From: Stenotrophomonas sepilia
Lineage (GTDB): Bacteria; Pseudomonadota; Gammaproteobacteria; Xanthomonadales; Xanthomonadaceae
DNA: 64,000 nt
Direction of reading: 5' to 3'
Assembly: GCF_003244875.1 (NCBI RefSeq)
Contig: NZ_LXXZ01000059.1
Location: 1 to 64,000, forward strand
Of this stretch, positions 26,392 through 35,106 are shown one piece after another. Every line of letters starts with the position of its first letter. The first letter of the stretch is position 1. A model generated the notes under the pieces. The model saw nothing but the letters and a program-made list of their open reading frames with translations. It ran no database searches and was not told where the DNA came from. The translations under genes and the position numbers were made by a program.

Positions 26392-26756
26392 TTGAGCTGC
26401 CCCACGGCCGCCGCTCGCACCTCTTGAAGACGCGGGGACAGCTTGCTGCCAGACAACTTCCCTCCGCGGCTGCCCCACGCCTCACCGACGACCGCCAGGG
26501 CCATGACCACGGCGTGGAGGAGATCCGATTTCGTCCGCCCCTGCTCGCTCCACTCGCCCGGAAGGGCAGCCAATGCAGCGACCGCGTCCTTCCCTGACAA
26601 GTATTGGACGCACGTCAAGGCGGACCAGTGAAGTCCAAACTCAGTGCGCAATCGCGTTCCCGCCTCCTCTTGCAAGAGCGTTCCGTCGGCCATGTCGAGC
26701 AACACGTGTGCAGCGGCCAACGCCTTGGCACGGGCATTCGCAGGGCCTTTGTCCAC
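26388..26756 (-). CDS. Hypothetical protein, 122 residues
   Basis: A helical, alanine-rich protein (AKALAAAHVLLDMADG, then LLHAVVMALAVVGEAWGS) with a GTG start 4 bases after the stop of the H-NS-like gene and a stop overlapping the next start. It has no transmembrane segment that is clearly long enough and no signal peptide. It is probably translated together with both neighbours. Not recognised. Confidence 0.55.
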   Translation of the reverse strand: MDKGPANARAKALAAAHVLLDMADGTLLQEEAGTRLRTEFGLHWSALTCVQYLSGKDAVAALAALPGEWSEQGRTKSDLLHAVVMALAVVGEAWGSRGGKLSGSKLSPRLQEVRAAAVGQLK

Positions 26757-26760
26757 GGGA

Positions 26761-27273
26761 TTAAGCAGCCGGCTTCGGCTTGGCCTTCTTGGCAGGTTTC
26801 CGAATCGGCTTTGCCTTCCCTGCCTTCTTGGCGACTTTCCCCACCCTCGCAGCTCCCTTAGACGCGGCCTTCTTCACCTTCCCAGCGGCGGGCGGGAACT
26901 TGGCCCCAGGGTTGGCTTGCGCCCACGCCTTGCCCTCGACCGACTTGGCCCATGCCGTGAAAGCCTTGGGTGCCAGCCCTCGGCCTGCCCAGGTCTCTCC
27001 CGTCGGGAGTCGATACTTGGGGGCGACTTTGCCGAGCTTTCGGCCTTTCAGCGGCCCCGCAGAAGATTTCGGGGAACGCGCCGGCTTGACGTCGATGGCC
27101 TCGCCAATGAGCTTGGCAACCTGACGACGCTGGGCGGGACTGAGAACCTTCGCATACTTCTGAAGCACCGCAATCGCCTTGGGCACCTCCCCATCGCGCT
27201 TCTCGACCAGCCGCTTTTGGGCTTCGAGCTGCTTGATTTCCGCGTTGATCGACTGGAGGGTGGTCAAGGCCAA
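26761..27273 (-). CDS. H-NS family protein with basic C-terminal tail
   Basis: A 170-residue protein from TTG 27273, chosen because GGAG lies eight bases upstream and the opening MALT matches the H-NS-like protein at 273-659. An N-terminal coiled helix (INAEIKQLEAQKRLVEKRDG) is followed by the H-NS DNA-binding motif YRLPTGETWAGRGLAPKAF, then a lysine/alanine/proline-rich tail of ~50 residues, like a eukaryotic histone tail. It heads a three-gene minus-strand operon. Confidence 0.82.
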   Translation of the reverse strand: MALTTLQSINAEIKQLEAQKRLVEKRDGEVPKAIAVLQKYAKVLSPAQRRQVAKLIGEAIDVKPARSPKSSAGPLKGRKLGKVAPKYRLPTGETWAGRGLAPKAFTAWAKSVEGKAWAQANPGAKFPPAAGKVKKAASKGAARVGKVAKKAGKAKPIRKPAKKAKPKPAA

Positions 27274-27447
27274 GGGAAATACTCCGTTGAGGGCAAGCAA
27301 GGGTTATAGCCCATTGGCGGGACAAGGGCCAATGCAGGACCGACCCGTCGACCCGCTTACTCACAATAGCGCCACCTTCCCAGCGACTAATCACGCGTTG
27401 CCGGGCCCTTTCATATTGGGATCGTAGGGCCGAGATATGATGCCGGC

Positions 27448-27939
27448 ATGCCCGTTCGCCCTGACCTCGCCTACGATCTGCTCAAGACCTTCAGCAAACT
27501 GGAGTTCCAGCTTCGACGGCATGGAGATTTCTTCCGGAAGGATAGGCAAGGCGATCCGATTCCCGATGTGGCTTGGCGCAAAGTGGAAGACCGCGCCCGC
27601 TCGCTTGGCGACGCCTTTTTGGAAGAAGTCCCCGAATGGGCACGCAAGCGCCTTCTTGGTCAGCGCGACGAACGCCCCATGAAACAGAAGATCGTGGAGG
27701 AAGACGGGCGCCTGGTGGCCCGTTTCATGCCTAGCCCCTTGGATGCAGACTCAGATGCGGTGGCGCTGGTCCAGGCCATGCAACAAGTCCGCAACAACCT
27801 CTTCCACGGGGGAAAGGAAGATTCGGAAGAGGATCCATACACGGAAGACGACGACTGGGTGTATGCCGCGACTCAAGTTGCCCTCGCCCTCCAACGCGCG
27901 TTGGTGAACGGATGGCTCGATAGCAGCGGGGAGCAATAA
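27448..27939 (+). CDS. HEPN-like protein
   Basis: A 163-residue helical protein. It carries QVRNNLFHGGKED (about residues 112-124), which fits the HEPN catalytic pattern R-polar-x3-H (R-N-N-L-F-H). The LFHG tail is common in HEPN domains of defence proteins. A preceding helix pair (LLKTFSKLEFQLRRHGDFF) fits too. It is encoded opposite to, and 38 bases from the end of, the type III restriction operon. There is no clear ribosome site before ATG 27448. RNase activity is inference. Confidence 0.6.
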   Translation: MPVRPDLAYDLLKTFSKLEFQLRRHGDFFRKDRQGDPIPDVAWRKVEDRARSLGDAFLEEVPEWARKRLLGQRDERPMKQKIVEEDGRLVARFMPSPLDADSDAVALVQAMQQVRNNLFHGGKEDSEEDPYTEDDDWVYAATQVALALQRALVNGWLDSSGEQ

Positions 27940-27977
27940 CTCAACGACCAGCCCCATGCCATCAACGGCTCGGCTAG

Positions 27978-28805
27978 TCAGGGGGAGTGGGGAGCGGTCT
28001 GCTGCGTCATGAAGGTCGGACACCCGTCTTGCCGCATTGCTTTGGCGTAGAAGGATGGAAGCTCCAAAGCAGTCACCCCCTCTTCCACTGCCAGTTGAAG
28101 GGGGATGGCCTCCCAGAAGCTCACGATGGCATTTGAGAAAGCATCCAAATGCTCCTCGGTCACGCACATGTGGGTGTAGTCCACGTAGCGCCACGACCCC
28201 TCATCTGACTCCAGTTGGGGAACGAATCGAGGGAAACGCTGCTTCAAGGCTTCGAAGGCCGGGCCTTCGCCATGCTTGAAGACGTTGACGACCAGCCGCA
28301 AGGCCTCGAGGTCTTGGTAGTGCGGCACTGACGGCACATCCCACCCGAAAGCGACCAACAGCGCCTCCAGCTGAGTCCATTCGCACCGCCAGACCTGATC
28401 CCGGGTCTTCTCTCCAATGACCCACCCGGCCTGGCGCAGTTCGCGAGCGACGCGGACGCGAAAGCTCTTTTCGAAGTGGTGATACATGCCAGCGGCGATA
28501 CCCAGCAGGGTGCGCTCTCGCATTTCATGGAGCAGGTCGTAATGTTCGAGGCTCTGATGAAAGGCCGCCTCGTAGACCATGGACATGTCCCATTGCTCGG
28601 GGTCGAAGCACTCTGGCGGATTCTCCAAGCAGTCCTGCTCCATGGCTTCCGCCTCTGCTTCGATCGCAGCAAACGGCGTCAGGAGGCGGGCTTTGGCTTG
28701 AGCCAAATAAAAGCGCTGCTCTTTGACTCGCAAAGCGATCTCTTCTGCCATGAAGCAGAAGACGCCTCTGCGCCTGCGCGTGACCAGGACTTGCATTGTC
28801 GGCAC
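27978..28805 (-). CDS. Third gene of the type III restriction operon, unknown (possibly HEPN-derived)
   Basis: A 275-residue protein, mostly helical, starting at GTG 28805 (AAGGG six bases upstream); ATG 28796 and 28751 are alternatives. It contains LRLVVNVFKHGEGPAF at about residue 170, which resembles the N-x3-KHG segment of some HEPN-type proteins, but the arginine spacing does not match the catalytic form. It follows res by 66 bases on the same strand. It may be an accessory effector or regulator of the restriction system, or a separate island gene. Confidence 0.5.
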   Translation of the reverse strand: MPTMQVLVTRRRRGVFCFMAEEIALRVKEQRFYLAQAKARLLTPFAAIEAEAEAMEQDCLENPPECFDPEQWDMSMVYEAAFHQSLEHYDLLHEMRERTLLGIAAGMYHHFEKSFRVRVARELRQAGWVIGEKTRDQVWRCEWTQLEALLVAFGWDVPSVPHYQDLEALRLVVNVFKHGEGPAFEALKQRFPRFVPQLESDEGSWRYVDYTHMCVTEEHLDAFSNAIVSFWEAIPLQLAVEEGVTALELPSFYAKAMRQDGCPTFMTQQTAPHSP

Positions 28806-28871
28806 CGTTTTCCCTTGAGGGCTTATGGGGTAGAACGTGAGGTATAAGGCCGGTCTTCCATGACTGCTTGC

Positions 28872-31523
28872 TTACCTCTTTTCCCGAATGGCAGCCTGAA
28901 GTTGCTCGGTCACGCTGTTGCCCTTCTCGTCCCTCAGCTGGGCCATGAGGTAAATCCCCCTGCCCTTGCTCTTGGTGGCCCAAAGCTCACCGATCATGCG
29001 CTTCTCCCTCTCGGAGTCCGCCGTGTATCGGTCGCCGCCCTTGTATTCGACGACCAGCAGGCGACCGTCCTTGAGCTTTGCTACAAAGTCAGGGTAGGTC
29101 CGCTGCTTGGACGTCGGCATCCAGAACTGGCTTTTGTCCACCAGGTTGCGGACCCAAAACTCCACCTCGTCCAGCTGATCGATGGCCTGGGCGCAGAGGA
29201 ACTCCTCGCCCACCTTGCCCCCGGCGGTCTTCCATTGAAGATCGCCCACGAAGGGGTAGTAGTGCTTGCGGAAGCGATATGTGCCGCCTTGGTAGTAAGA
29301 ATGCGCTGGATACTGGGTCATGTCCGCCGGATAGGTGAACATGGCATCGGGCTCGTCGCTGACCACGATCTCTGCGTCGGCACCAAACAGGGCCTGCTGG
29401 AAGCCATCCTTGAGTGCTTCTGCCTTGGCGATCTGGAGCTGTTCGCCGAGCTTCCGTCGGAGCACGAACTGGCCATTGAGCAGTTGCGATAGCGAGAAGC
29501 CCCGATCTTCGGACAGCCCGCTGATGGACCGGCGCAACCACTCCCGCAGCACGGGCTGCTTGACCGCCGGATCGCGGATCTTCTGGTCCAGCCAGCCGAC
29601 CAAGTCCGCTTGAGTGCGGTCCTTGGCGAAGCCTGGCAAGTAGGTGTTCACGTCGTCATCAATCGGCGTGTAGCTGACCTTCTCTTCCACCAAATCGACT
29701 TCAAAGGTCTTGCTATCTGCGTTGAACTTGAGGCTGGTCAAGTCCGGGGGATAGGCCAGCAAGTCCCAGGTGAAGCCCGGCGGCGTGGCGCCGCTCTCCA
29801 CGAACTCCAGCTCGCCCTGCTCCATGACGCCCAGCCGCGGCACGCTGAACACTGCGCCGTTCTGGCTGGGTGCCTTGACGGCCTTGGCGGCGATCTGGTG
29901 CCGCTGGATCGTAGCCGTCGCTTCCTCGCGCTCCTTGGTTGGCACAGCCTTGGTGATCGCTTCCACGGTGGACTCGTCCACCTCGCCCGTGATCTCCACC
30001 GAGCCGCCCTTGCCTTCCTCGTTCGGAGTGAAAACAACGCTGGCCTGGTCCCGAGCAGGGATGCCGGTAAGATCAGGCTGTTTGCTCACAGCAATGGTGG
30101 CCCTGGGCGTCACGGGCACCGGATTGACCTTGCCGCCTTGCAAGTCCAAGCCGGGACCAGGGGTGGGATCCGGCAGCACCGCGCCCACGGCCTCCAGAGG
30201 GTTGAACCCGATGTCGATGAGCGACTTGGTGAGCTCTGCAGCAGCCAGATTGAACGCCGCAGTGGTGACGTGCGCGTAGGCCTTGTTCATGGCCTCCTGC
30301 TTGCGGCGGGTGGCATACGGCATGCGCAGCACGCGGCCCAGCAGCTGCTGGATGTCCTTGTCGCTCTTGACCTGGGCCACCGAGCAAAAGACGTAGGCAA
30401 ACGAGCAATCCCACCCTTCCTTGAGCGCTTGCTTGGTGATGATGACCTCGATGGGGCAGTCCTTGGCGAACAGGTCCACCCCGTCGATCTCGCGCTGATC
30501 GCCCGTGGCGATGGCGATGGCTTTTTCGGGCACCTTCTCGTTGTCGATGAGGTGCTTCTTGACCTCCTCGACCGTGGCAGTGCCCTTGGCGTTCTCAGCC
30601 TGAATCAGCAGGATGGGACGGATATAGTCCGGCTCGCCCAGCGCGGTCTTGCCCAACTCGTTGCGGCGGGCCACGGCGCTGCCCACGGCCACCTCCCATT
30701 GCCCGACGTGCTCCTTGAGCACGACCGGGAACTTGATCATGTTCGCGTTCTTCAGCTCAAACGCGCTGACGCTCACCAGCACGTTGCTCTTGCTGGCCTC
30801 GGGCGTGGCGGTGAGTTCCACCACCACCTTGGCGCCCAGGCGCTCGTAGACCTGGTAAGACAACGGCGTGTTGGCGTTGTGGGCTTCGTCGGTGATGACC
30901 AACGGGCCGTGGAGCTTGAGCAGGTTGGCAAAGGACGCAATGGCCTTGCCGGCTTTGTTCTGCTCCAGGTAGGCCAGATCGGACACGCTGCCGGCGAAGT
31001 GCGCTTCCAGGTCCTCGTGGTGCTCGTAGACCTTCCGGCCTTCCTGGTTCTCCACGCGCAACGCGGCCATGGTGGTAATGACCACGCACACCTTGGTGCC
31101 CAGATCGGCGGGGCGGATGTGGGTGAAGTCTTCCACGTCGAACACCGCGACCTTGCCCCCGAACGCCTCGTCCAGTTCCTGGCGGTAGGGATGGCGGGGA
31201 TTCTTGAAGGCCTCCAGCGTCTGGGTCTTGATCTGGGTGGTGGGGACCATCCACATGACCAGCGGAAACTCGCGCTCGAGGTAGGCGTCGCCTGCCGCCT
31301 GGATGATGTGCGCGCCCATGACGGTCTTTCCGCCGCCCGTGGGGATGCGTAGGCACACGTAGGGCGAGGCCTCCAGATGAGGCATGGGTTTGTATTGGGT
31401 GACCAGACCGGCATCCGCGTTCTTCTCAAACGCGGATGCGGGGCCGGTCAGCCGGGCGTCTTCGAGGAACTGGGCCAGGCTGGACAACGCCCGCTGCTGA
31501 TACACCTTGAGGGAAAGAGCCAT
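28872..31523 (-). CDS. res: Type III restriction enzyme, Res subunit
   Basis: An 883-residue helicase-nuclease. Walker A is PTGGGKT (61-67), the DEAD-type box is DEAH (about 212-215), and motif VI is LLGRVLRMPYATRR (about 395-408). The C-terminal nuclease has YPDFVAKL followed by VVEYKGG (about 810-828), a PD-(D/E)xK site. It translocates and cuts DNA with unmethylated target pairs in head-to-head orientation, together with Mod. It starts 2 bases after mod, so the two are translationally coupled. All key motifs are intact. Confidence 0.95.
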   Translation of the reverse strand: MALSLKVYQQRALSSLAQFLEDARLTGPASAFEKNADAGLVTQYKPMPHLEASPYVCLRIPTGGGKTVMGAHIIQAAGDAYLEREFPLVMWMVPTTQIKTQTLEAFKNPRHPYRQELDEAFGGKVAVFDVEDFTHIRPADLGTKVCVVITTMAALRVENQEGRKVYEHHEDLEAHFAGSVSDLAYLEQNKAGKAIASFANLLKLHGPLVITDEAHNANTPLSYQVYERLGAKVVVELTATPEASKSNVLVSVSAFELKNANMIKFPVVLKEHVGQWEVAVGSAVARRNELGKTALGEPDYIRPILLIQAENAKGTATVEEVKKHLIDNEKVPEKAIAIATGDQREIDGVDLFAKDCPIEVIITKQALKEGWDCSFAYVFCSVAQVKSDKDIQQLLGRVLRMPYATRRKQEAMNKAYAHVTTAAFNLAAAELTKSLIDIGFNPLEAVGAVLPDPTPGPGLDLQGGKVNPVPVTPRATIAVSKQPDLTGIPARDQASVVFTPNEEGKGGSVEITGEVDESTVEAITKAVPTKEREEATATIQRHQIAAKAVKAPSQNGAVFSVPRLGVMEQGELEFVESGATPPGFTWDLLAYPPDLTSLKFNADSKTFEVDLVEEKVSYTPIDDDVNTYLPGFAKDRTQADLVGWLDQKIRDPAVKQPVLREWLRRSISGLSEDRGFSLSQLLNGQFVLRRKLGEQLQIAKAEALKDGFQQALFGADAEIVVSDEPDAMFTYPADMTQYPAHSYYQGGTYRFRKHYYPFVGDLQWKTAGGKVGEEFLCAQAIDQLDEVEFWVRNLVDKSQFWMPTSKQRTYPDFVAKLKDGRLLVVEYKGGDRYTADSEREKRMIGELWATKSKGRGIYLMAQLRDEKGNSVTEQLQAAIREKR

Positions 31524-31525
31524 GC

Positions 31526-33091
31526 TTAGCGTGCCTTGATGTCGTAGGGGGTTTGCTTGAAGGTGATCTGGAGCTCCTCCAGCCGCTCTTTAGGCAAATC
31601 GCAGGATTCGCCGTAGATCACCTTGGGACCCTCGAAGGTCTGCAAGCCTTTCAACACCCGCTTGGTCAGCACGTTGCCGCCGGTCTTGCTCTCATCGCCC
31701 AAAATACCGTTGAACAGCAGGTAGTAGCCGACCCCGTGGTGCTCGCCCAGGAACGGCTGCTTCGGTGCTCGAGTGGAGCGTGCGGCGCCAGTCTCGGCGA
31801 ACCAGACGTGGGCGGCCAGGTGCTCGAACTTGATGCCCTCGCGGATGTGGCCCGCATCATCGAACACGGGCACACCGAGCTTGTAGAAGCGGAAGCCGCC
31901 ACCGCCCCTCCAGTCGGCACTTTTTGAGATGCCTCCTTGCTCACCATCAACAACCTTTTTCATCCTGGGTTGACCAAGCAACCGAGCGTGCTCACCGACT
32001 TCTATCCCAATCCATTTCCGGCGCATCTTGTGAGCAACCGCAGAAGTAGTCGCAGAGCCTAGGAAGCTATCCAAAACAAGATCCCCCTCTTCAGACGCTA
32101 TGTGAATGACACGTTGAAGGAGACGTTCAGGCTTCGGCGTCATGAAGTTTTCACTACCAAAAAGTGCGACGACCTCTTTTTTCGCTTCCTGCGTATTTCC
32201 GACATCTGAGTTCATCCAGATCGTCTGAGGAACTACACCTTGCTTGACTTCCGAAAGAAATCTTTTTATTCGAGGAGCGTTGTTCCCTGCAGCGCCCCAC
32301 CAGATCCGCCCATCGGAATCCATTTCCTGAAACTTCTCCTTCGACACACGCCAATACATTCCGTTTGGAGGGCCAGGTATTACCCTGCCACTGGGGCAAG
32401 TAATCGGATATGTTCCAGCGCCATAGAAGTTGCGCGCTGAAAGGTCGCCTGAGGTCCACGGACCACGCGGATCTTCATCGGGGTTCTTGTATGTGGCAGT
32501 TTGCCTCTCAGACCGAGGCATGTCGTTCGGGCGCCAAATATCTGCGTCTTTTGCATAGACAAACAGATGATCATGGTCGACGGAAAGATGTCGAGCACTG
32601 TTCTTCGGAGAGAAGACCTTCTGCCAAATCGCGTTTGCAATGAAGTTCTTACGGCCGAACACCTCATCTGCAATGACTTTGAAGTAATGGGCCTCATTGT
32701 CATCCAGGGTTATCCAAATCGATCCATCTTCAGCCAACAGATCTCGCAACAGCTCTAGGCGCGGATACATCATCGACAGCCACTTGGCGTGCTCAAGGTT
32801 GTCGTCGTAATGATCAAAGGCGCTGCGAGTGTTGTAAGGCGGATCGATGAAGATGCACTTCACCTGCCCTGCGTAGTAAGGCAGCAACGCCTTCAACGCA
32901 TCCAAGTTGTCGCCTTCGATCAGCATGTTCGGAGAGTCGACCTCCCCATAGGACAAGCTGGCCACCGGCTCCAGAAGGCGGTAGGGCGTCAGGGCGGAAC
33001 GGGTCAGGTCTTCATCACGGTTAGACCAGTTGAGCAGCGGCATCGAATACATCCCATCGAACAGGCACCAAGTATCGTTCAGAGGGTGCAT
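31526..33091 (-). CDS. mod: Type III restriction-modification methyltransferase, Mod subunit
   Basis: A 521-residue N6-adenine (or N4-cytosine) beta-class methyltransferase. Catalytic motif IV is FIDPPYNT (about 82-89), and the SAM-binding motif comes late, in VLDSFLGSATT. Between them lies the target-recognition domain. The bases coding for that central part (about 31.95-32.7 kb) are visibly less GC-rich than both flanks, as when a recognition domain has been swapped in. ATG 33091 is used; ATG 33052 and TTG 33100 are possible. I see no simple-sequence repeat that would make it phase-variable. Confidence 0.93.
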   Translation of the reverse strand: MHPLNDTWCLFDGMYSMPLLNWSNRDEDLTRSALTPYRLLEPVASLSYGEVDSPNMLIEGDNLDALKALLPYYAGQVKCIFIDPPYNTRSAFDHYDDNLEHAKWLSMMYPRLELLRDLLAEDGSIWITLDDNEAHYFKVIADEVFGRKNFIANAIWQKVFSPKNSARHLSVDHDHLFVYAKDADIWRPNDMPRSERQTATYKNPDEDPRGPWTSGDLSARNFYGAGTYPITCPSGRVIPGPPNGMYWRVSKEKFQEMDSDGRIWWGAAGNNAPRIKRFLSEVKQGVVPQTIWMNSDVGNTQEAKKEVVALFGSENFMTPKPERLLQRVIHIASEEGDLVLDSFLGSATTSAVAHKMRRKWIGIEVGEHARLLGQPRMKKVVDGEQGGISKSADWRGGGGFRFYKLGVPVFDDAGHIREGIKFEHLAAHVWFAETGAARSTRAPKQPFLGEHHGVGYYLLFNGILGDESKTGGNVLTKRVLKGLQTFEGPKVIYGESCDLPKERLEELQITFKQTPYDIKAR

Positions 33092-33218
33092 TTCGGCCAA
33101 TGCTCCAAAGCCTAACGGCGGCTAAGCCTTTGATCGAAATGACCTTCCCGTGATCGGAGCCTGATCGCGAACTATATGCTGGGCCACTTAACGACCGCCG
33201 GGCCAAGAGGCAACTAGG

Positions 33219-33701
33219 CTACGGACGGCTGAGGCCCACCTTCCCGCAGTAGCGATAGACAGCCGAGCTGCTCACCCCAAGCTCCCGCGCCAACTGAGCC
33301 CGGCTGACCACCTTCAAGCGATCCCGAACCTGGTCCAGGCCCAGCCCCCGGAAGCTGCGCTGCTCCGGCCTTTTCAGGACACGCCCTAACCGAAGGGCTT
33401 GGCGGTCCAGGCCGATGGTGGCCGGCGACACGCCCAAGCGCTTGGCCACCTCGGCGGATGTGAGCCCGGCTTGGATCAGCCGCTGCACCTGCTGGCGGCG
33501 CTCGATGAGCTCGCGGGCTTGGCGGGCCCGAAAGGTCTGCCGTCCGGAACCCGCCAGGCGGTGCCGCCGGACAAAGCGGTTCACGGCTTGGTGGGTGACG
33601 CCCAAGCGTTGGGCCAGGGCGCGCTGGGTCATCCTTTCGTCCAGCAAGGATTGAACCTGGGCCGGGGATCGGCCGCCGAGGAAGCCTTTGCGTGGACTCA
33701 T
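33219..33701 (-). CDS. Protein with three helix-turn-helix segments
   Basis: A 160-residue basic protein with three HTH-like segments: MTQRALAQRLGVTHQAVNRF (about 25-44), LTSAEVAKRLGVSPATIGL (about 80-98) and VSRAQLARELGVSSSAVYRY (about 130-149). All share the A-RLGVS/T core. It lacks a resolvase or integrase catalytic domain. It is the last gene of a seven-gene operon; its ATG overlaps the preceding stop (ATGA). It may bind repeated sites, such as those at the island origin, but that is a guess. Confidence 0.7.
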   Translation of the reverse strand: MSPRKGFLGGRSPAQVQSLLDERMTQRALAQRLGVTHQAVNRFVRRHRLAGSGRQTFRARQARELIERRQQVQRLIQAGLTSAEVAKRLGVSPATIGLDRQALRLGRVLKRPEQRSFRGLGLDQVRDRLKVVSRAQLARELGVSSSAVYRYCGKVGLSRP

Positions 33702-34081
33702 CGATCCATCGCCGCCAAGTCGCCCTGAATCTCGGAGGGTGACACACCAAGCGCCTGGGCGATGGCCCCAAGCGTCAGGCCTGCGGTCATGCCGGCGCCA
33801 ATCGCATACCGCCGCTGACGTTCATAGGCTTGGCGACGAGCCTCCGGGTCGATGGGCATTGCATCCGCAGGATCCACACGCTGGGCGTGCTCGATTTGCT
33901 CGGGTTCGCCGTGTGCGTTGCGGTGCGCGGCCAGGGCGTCGTCCACGTCCTTGCTGAAAGGCTTGTTGCGTTGGGCTGCGTCGTAGAGGGCCTGGATGTC
34001 CGGAGACATGGGGAGCAGCTCGAAGCTGCCCGGGCCGGAGAGAGGGCCTGGCTCAAAAAGGGTGGAAAGCTCGCGTGTCAT
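33698..34081 (-). CDS. Small HTH-like protein
   Basis: A 127-residue protein. The C-terminal end reads TLGAIAQALGVSPSEIQGDL, a helix-turn-helix with the same style as those in the next gene. The N-terminal part is acidic (SKDVDDALAAHRNAHGEPEQIE). Start and stop both overlap neighbouring genes by 4 bases. DNA binding is plausible; the partner is unknown. Confidence 0.6.
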   Translation of the reverse strand: MTRELSTLFEPGPLSGPGSFELLPMSPDIQALYDAAQRNKPFSKDVDDALAAHRNAHGEPEQIEHAQRVDPADAMPIDPEARRQAYERQRRYAIGAGMTAGLTLGAIAQALGVSPSEIQGDLAAMDR

Positions 34082-34392
34082 CGGCCCACCCAGTAGCCCA
34101 GTCCCGCGCTAGTCAAGGTGGCCGCGTATAGAGCGGCGTCCTCAGCGCTGGAAATGTTGAGGGCCATTACCACCGCCCCGAATGCGAGCGTGAGGACGCA
34201 ACTTGCGAAGATCCCCCCAAAAATCGCGAAATCCACGTAGAGCGATGCGTCGCGCTTCCCGGCGCAGAATAGGGCCAGCGATTGCTTTACGGTCGGGTAA
34301 GTCAACGCGATCATAAAAGAGAGAAACGCCGCCGAGCAGAGAAACACAGCAAGGACCAGCATGGAAAGGACCAGCATCGTCAACGCACTCAT
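34078..34392 (-). CDS. Small three-helix membrane protein
   Basis: A 104-residue protein with hydrophobic segments at about 5-30, 52-75 and 85-100. A basic loop (CAGKRDASLY) separates the first two. No known motif. Both ends overlap neighbours by 4 bases (ATGA), so it is translated as part of the chain. Confidence 0.6.
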   Translation of the reverse strand: MSALTMLVLSMLVLAVFLCSAAFLSFMIALTYPTVKQSLALFCAGKRDASLYVDFAIFGGIFASCVLTLAFGAVVMALNISSAEDAALYAATLTSAGLGYWVGR

Positions 34393-34709
34393 CCGCGCGA
34401 CCTCCTCTTGCCCCAGAAAAAGGCCAGCAGACAGAGCACCGCGACCGTGCCGAGGACAAACAGGCCTCCCCCGGTGGCGAGCTGGTGCCAGACGCTGAAG
34501 GTGGCTTGGGCCAAGAACGCGGCGATGACCACCATCCCAACTCCAAACAGCCCGCCATGGATCACGACGCGGCCGTGCGTGCGAGCGTCTCGCTCACCGC
34601 CCCTCACCCGTTGCCAAGCTGCCTTGGCGTCGCCAAAGCGCTTGAACGTCCAGAGCGGGACCAGGACCATGAGGCCAAGCAGGGTCAGCAAAAGAATCGC
34701 GCTCACCAT
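34389..34709 (-). CDS. Small three-helix membrane protein
   Basis: A 106-residue protein from ATG 34709, which overlaps the end of the 64-residue gene before it; a longer form from ATG 34790 is possible but would overlap that gene by almost half. Hydrophobic segments lie at about 2-20, 53-70 and 80-98, with a charged stretch (KRFGDAKAAWQRVRGGERD) after the first helix and a basic C-terminus (GKRRSRG). Family unknown. Confidence 0.55.
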   Translation of the reverse strand: MVSAILLLTLLGLMVLVPLWTFKRFGDAKAAWQRVRGGERDARTHGRVVIHGGLFGVGMVVIAAFLAQATFSVWHQLATGGGLFVLGTVAVLCLLAFFWGKRRSRG

Positions 34710-34897
34710 GGGCGGCCCCCCGCGCGACTCCTCAGCGGGCGCGCCTGGAAAGTGAGAGGTTGGCCCCACTGGCTGGGCTTGAGATTCCATGCCATTGGCA
34801 GGTGGTGCAGCTCGCGAGGTTGCGCAGGGGAGCAGTCCATGCCGTCTAGAATGAGGTGACCGTAATGGTGGGCAATGCTTTTGAATGTGGCTCCCAT
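34703..34897 (-). CDS. Small basic protein, 64 residues
   Basis: Its ATG overlaps the stop of the upstream gene as TAATG, and its end overlaps the next start by 7 bases. It reads MGATFKSIAHHYGHLILDGM at the start, with several histidines and tryptophans, and ends arginine-rich (RPLRSRAGGRPW). The tight coupling is the main reason to believe it is real. Not recognised. Confidence 0.45.
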   Translation of the reverse strand: MGATFKSIAHHYGHLILDGMDCSPAQPRELHHLPMAWNLKPSQWGQPLTFQARPLRSRAGGRPW

Positions 34898-35106
34898 TAG
34901 CGCCGCCCTTTGCCGGTCGTTGCCGCGTTGGCAGAGCGCACGCCCCAGCCCTTGGCTTGGCGCAACCGATCGATCTGGGCTGCTGCTTCGTGAGAAAGGC
35001 CCAGGTATCCGCTTTCGTCCATCAAAACGTGGCCTGGAGATTGCTTGAAGTCCTCGATGCTCAGCGCGGCATCGGGGCGCTTGCGGAAAAATGCGAGCCA
35101 TTTCAT
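34897..35106 (-). CDS. Small basic protein, 69 residues
   Basis: It starts MKWLAFFRKRPDAALSIEDF and ends with a basic tail (TGKGRR). The N-terminus could be a short amphipathic or membrane-touching helix. Its ATG overlaps the stop of the secreted-protein gene upstream (ATGA), and its stop overlaps the next start. Not recognised. Confidence 0.55.
   Translation of the reverse strand: MKWLAFFRKRPDAALSIEDFKQSPGHVLMDESGYLGLSHEAAAQIDRLRQAKGWGVRSANAATTGKGRR

Noticed and set aside
34710-34790. Longer N-terminus for the 34389-34709 membrane protein
   Set aside because: It would overlap the coupled 64-residue gene heavily; the internal ATG directly before the first membrane helix fits better, though this is not certain.
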